A program made the position numbers and the translations under genes. Positions 16,405-18,362 of a stretch of DNA of 18,362 nt are shown piece after piece. The notes under the pieces are model-generated. The model did not search any database. It saw only the letters and a list, made by a program, of their open reading frames with translations, and had not been told where the DNA came from. Source of the stretch: Rickettsiales bacterium UBA1997 (GTDB taxonomy: Bacteria > Pseudomonadota > Alphaproteobacteria > Rickettsiales > UBA1997); NCBI GenBank assembly GCA_002335845.1, contig DDCV01000033.1, positions 1-18,362 on the forward strand. Reading direction: 5' to 3'. Position 1 is the first letter of the stretch, and each line of letters opens with the position of its first letter.

Positions 16405-17325
16405 TTATGGTATGAGGTAATTTTCAGGATTAACTGCGTCCCTACCTTTACGCAAACCAAAGTAAAGTTGCGGGAATGTAACTTTTCCAGTTTCGCCCAC
16501 GGCACCAATTTTCTGACCTTTGGCAATATTTTGCCCTTTTTTGACTTGGGATTTTGAAAGATGTGCATATGCCGTTATCCACCCGCCATCATGTTTGATA
16601 ATTATTAGATTGCCATAACCTCTAAGCTCGTTACCAACATAAGCTACAACTCCATCTTCAGCAGCTTTTACACTTGATCCAGTGGCAGCTTTAATATTAA
16701 TACCATCATTATATAGACCACCCTTTTTTGGTCCAAATCTTGAAACCACTTGACCATCGACTGGCCAAGAAAATTTATTTAATTTTCTTCTAATCTTGCT
16801 GATAATAGATGGTTTTTTGGTTACAATGCGTCTATTATTTTGCTTCCCATTGGTGTTGTAATTAGGTTTTTTGGCATCCTCGCCGATCTGTATAACTTGT
16901 CCAGATCTAATATTGTAAGGCTCACTTAGGTTATTCATTTTTGCTAGATGCGCTAGCTTAATATTATAATTTTTAGATATAGTAAATAATGTTTCTCCAG
17001 AGCGTACGCGATGATAACCAGTTTGTGGAACTTTTAGCTTTGATCCAGCAATTAAATGATAAGGCTCTTTAAGATTATTAGCGGCGATTAGATCATTGGA
17101 TGGGATATTATAGTAGCTGGCAATGCCATAAAGAGTATCGCCAGCCATTACCTTGATATAGCCATCTTTAATTTCTCCATATCCTTGATAACTTTTGCTA
17201 TATCTATAAGAATTGGCTTTGTCAAAAAAGAAATCGGCGCGATCAATTATAGGAGCTGGCTTATGCTTACAAGAAGAAATTAGTAGAATGATAATTATTA
17301 AAAACTTGCTATAAAAACTTGTCAT
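16405..17325 (-). CDS. NlpD/EnvC-like lipoprotein: two LysM domains and a degenerate LytM (M23) domain
   Basis: A 306-residue envelope protein. The N-terminus is a lipoprotein signal (hydrophobic FLIIIILLISS, lipidated C19). LysM domains at about 56-100 (MAGDTLYGIA) and 104-148 (RSGETLFTIS) bind peptidoglycan. The C-terminal M23/LytM domain (about 191-306) has lost its zinc ligands: the HxGxD motif reads N206-D-G-I-N210 and the final HLH reads Q-L-Y288; only H255 remains. This is the pattern of NlpD/EnvC-type activators, which switch on cell-wall amidases during division without cutting peptidoglycan themselves. A partner amidase of the AmiA/B/C type is not in the window; the Amidase_2 enzyme at 3161-3937 is a different family. 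It precedes ftsY by 17 bp and diverges from pilD. Confidence 0.88.
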   Translation of the reverse strand: MTSFYSKFLIIIILLISSCKHKPAPIIDRADFFFDKANSYRYSKSYQGYGEIKDGYIKVMAGDTLYGIASYYNIPSNDLIAANNLKEPYHLIAGSKLKVPQTGYHRVRSGETLFTISKNYNIKLAHLAKMNNLSEPYNIRSGQVIQIGEDAKKPNYNTNGKQNNRRIVTKKPSIISKIRRKLNKFSWPVDGQVVSRFGPKKGGLYNDGINIKAATGSSVKAAEDGVVAYVGNELRGYGNLIIIKHDGGWITAYAHLSKSQVKKGQNIAKGQKIGAVGETGKVTFPQLYFGLRKGRDAVNPENYLIP

Positions 17326-17371
17326 TTATAAGAATTTTGAGGATTATTGCAAATGCTCCTTGGCGACATTT

Positions 17372-17391
17372 TTTTCAAAAATTTTTGAAAA
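17372..17391. promoter_or_regulatory. Perfect 20-bp palindrome between the NlpD-like gene and pilD
   Basis: TTTTCAAAAA followed by its exact reverse complement TTTTTGAAAA lies in the 93-bp divergent gap, 28 bp before the pilD ATG. The TTGAAA in its right half could act as a -35 with TATTTT at 17408-17413 (17-bp spacing). It might be an operator, a hairpin, or chance in AT-rich DNA. Confidence 0.3.
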
Positions 17392-17418
17392 GCAAAGGGT
17401 AAATATTTATTTTATTTA

Positions 17419-18219
17419 ATGTTAGATTTTTCTATATTACTACCAATGGAGCAATTATTGATAATAGCAATTCTATCACTTGTTTTTGGCAGCTTTACAA
17501 GTCTTGTAACTTATCGCCTTAATAGCAAGGAATCTATTGTTTTTGCTCGTTCAAAATGCCCTAAATGTCAAAAGAATCTAACTCCTCTTAATCTAATCCC
17601 ACTTTTTTCTTGGCTTTTTCAAAGAGGGAAATGTAGCAAATGCCAAGCCAAAATATCAAAAAGATATCCATTAATTGAGTCAGCTTTTTTAATTATATTT
17701 ACCACAACCTTTTTGTTATTGGAGCAAAAGATTAATCTAAGTCTAATCATCTACTTGGCGATAGCTGCTATATTGATTTTTATGTGCATTGTTGATTTAG
17801 AGCATTATTACATACCTGATATATCGCAATATATTTTGGCTATATTTGTAACTTCTTTGTTAATGGCGAAAGGCTTTGGTAGCGATGATATATTTTTGCG
17901 ATTTATTCCAGCTTTTTCCTATCTCTTTTTTGGTATAGCTTTGTGGTTATTTTTCTATTTTGCTAGCGGCCTTGAGGCCATTGGTATTGACGATCTTAAA
18001 TTCTTTTTTATCGCAGGATTAGCTCTTGGATTTGATAATTTTTTATTCTTTATTTTGTTGAGTGGAATTTTTGGTGCTATCTTTGGCTCGATTTGGCAAA
18101 AAATAAAAAATGATGATGCTTTTCCTTTTGGACCTTCAATTTGCCTATCTTTTTATGTTTGCTTGTTGATTGACGGCCAAATAAATATCGTTGACGCCTT
18201 GGGTGATCTTATTTTTTAA
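17419..18219 (+). CDS. pilD: Prepilin peptidase (A24 family), PilD/GspO type
   Basis: Membrane aspartic protease that removes the basic leader of type IV prepilins and pseudopilins and, in bifunctional members, N-methylates the new N-terminus. The 266-residue length is normal for the bifunctional type. An N-terminal membrane segment with FGSFTSLVTYRL is followed by the cytosolic zinc loop with C47/C50 and C72/C75, and RYPLIE. The catalytic Asp pair is D126 (CIVDLEHYYIPD) and D192 (GIDDLK, where GxGD is usual, so the second Gly is replaced). About eight hydrophobic segments are visible. Two LamG pilins at 10585-14058 are likely substrates, both with the expected cleavage site. A second ATG at 17446 (MEQLLIIAIL) is an alternative start that would keep the first membrane segment. 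Confidence 0.95.
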   Translation: MLDFSILLPMEQLLIIAILSLVFGSFTSLVTYRLNSKESIVFARSKCPKCQKNLTPLNLIPLFSWLFQRGKCSKCQAKISKRYPLIESAFLIIFTTTFLLLEQKINLSLIIYLAIAAILIFMCIVDLEHYYIPDISQYILAIFVTSLLMAKGFGSDDIFLRFIPAFSYLFFGIALWLFFYFASGLEAIGIDDLKFFFIAGLALGFDNFLFFILLSGIFGAIFGSIWQKIKNDDAFPFGPSICLSFYVCLLIDGQINIVDALGDLIF

Positions 18220-18306
18220 TTATTCATCTAAATGCCTTTTTATCAACGGATCTGAATTATACCAAAATCCATCTTTAATACTACATTTAACCTTCTTATT
18301 TTTGGT
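18220..18306 (-). other. Short open stretch downstream of pilD, possible gene relic
   Basis: On the minus strand a 28-codon frame ends in TAA at 18222-18220 and is closed upstream by TAG at 18309-18307. It contains KDGFWYNSDPLIKRHLDE, whose mix of residues looks more protein-like than random AT-rich DNA. There is no ATG in it and no good start. It may be the tail of a gene broken by the inverted repeat next to it, or it may mean nothing. Confidence 0.15.
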
Positions 18307-18315
18307 CTAAAATTT

Positions 18316-18362
18316 AAGCAATAAATCTTATGTATATCACTATACACGGCGATTTATTGCTT
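18316..18362. repeat. Long inverted repeat at the right window edge
   Basis: Perfect 12-bp arms AAGCAATAAATC (18316-18327) and GATTTATTGCTT (18351-18362) enclose a second perfect hairpin, TGTATA-TCAC-TATACA (18331-18346). The structure is cut by the window end and the arms may extend further. It could be a terminator for pilD or for a gene on the right, or a small palindromic repeat element. Confidence 0.7.

Noticed and set aside
16405..17325. Active M23 endopeptidase
   Set aside because: Three metal-ligand positions are replaced by Asn, Asn and Tyr, so a catalytic call is not supported.

Overview
The window is an AT-rich, densely packed bacterial chromosome segment with short or overlapping gene junctions and almost no Shine-Dalgarno sequences. 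The gene content suggests an alphaproteobacterium, most likely of the Rickettsiales/Holosporales type. The pointers are a BioC/NDUFAF5-like methyltransferase divergent from comF, a malic enzyme fused to a phosphotransacetylase domain, an LDH-type malate dehydrogenase, and scattered cell-wall genes. This placement is an inference from gene families; there is no rRNA or tRNA gene here to anchor it.

Layout. At 1-20 the sequence resembles the terminal inverted repeat of an insertion sequence whose body would lie outside the window. Next, on the minus strand, come the methyltransferase gene and miaB (tRNA methylthiolation). On the plus strand is comF, followed by a convergent AmiD/AmpD-like amidase that uses a TTG start with a strong ribosome binding site. 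At 4022-7796 lies a plus-strand run maeB, an unknown Ser/Gly/Asn-rich 137-residue protein, then mraY (lipid I synthesis). Convergent to it on the minus strand are mdh and ftsI (septal transpeptidase). A 243-bp intergenic stretch (10342-10584) holds a good plus-strand promoter with no obvious gene behind it, and a perfect terminator hairpin.

The most unusual part is 10585-14058. Two minus-strand genes encode proteins with class III-type type IV pilin N-termini (FSLIE/FSLLE with Glu at mature position 5) fused to LamG/concanavalin-like domains. One is 294 residues and sits directly behind tmk. The other is a giant 820-residue composite: a pilin helix, a pilin-like head, a Cys-bounded module, a LamG-like domain, an EF-hand-like loop and a glycine-rich C-terminal domain. 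The giant gene has its own strong extended -10 promoter and its own terminator. A prepilin peptidase gene (17419-18219) that could process both lies about 3.4 kb away. I infer a surface pilus or pseudopilus carrying adhesive, possibly glycan-binding, subunits. The motor, secretin and major pilin are not in this window.

The rest: a short-chain dehydrogenase diverges from tmk with only 8 bp between start codons, and its 3' end overlaps ftsY by 12 bp. ftsY follows a lipoprotein with two LysM domains and a LytM domain that has lost its zinc ligands (NlpD/EnvC-like amidase activator). After pilD the window ends in a 12-bp inverted repeat cut off by the window edge.

Together the genes cover peptidoglycan synthesis and division (mraY, ftsI, nlpD-like, amidase), C4 metabolism (maeB, mdh), envelope protein targeting (ftsY), nucleotide and tRNA metabolism (tmk, miaB), and a pilin/adhesin function (two LamG pilins, pilD, possibly comF).
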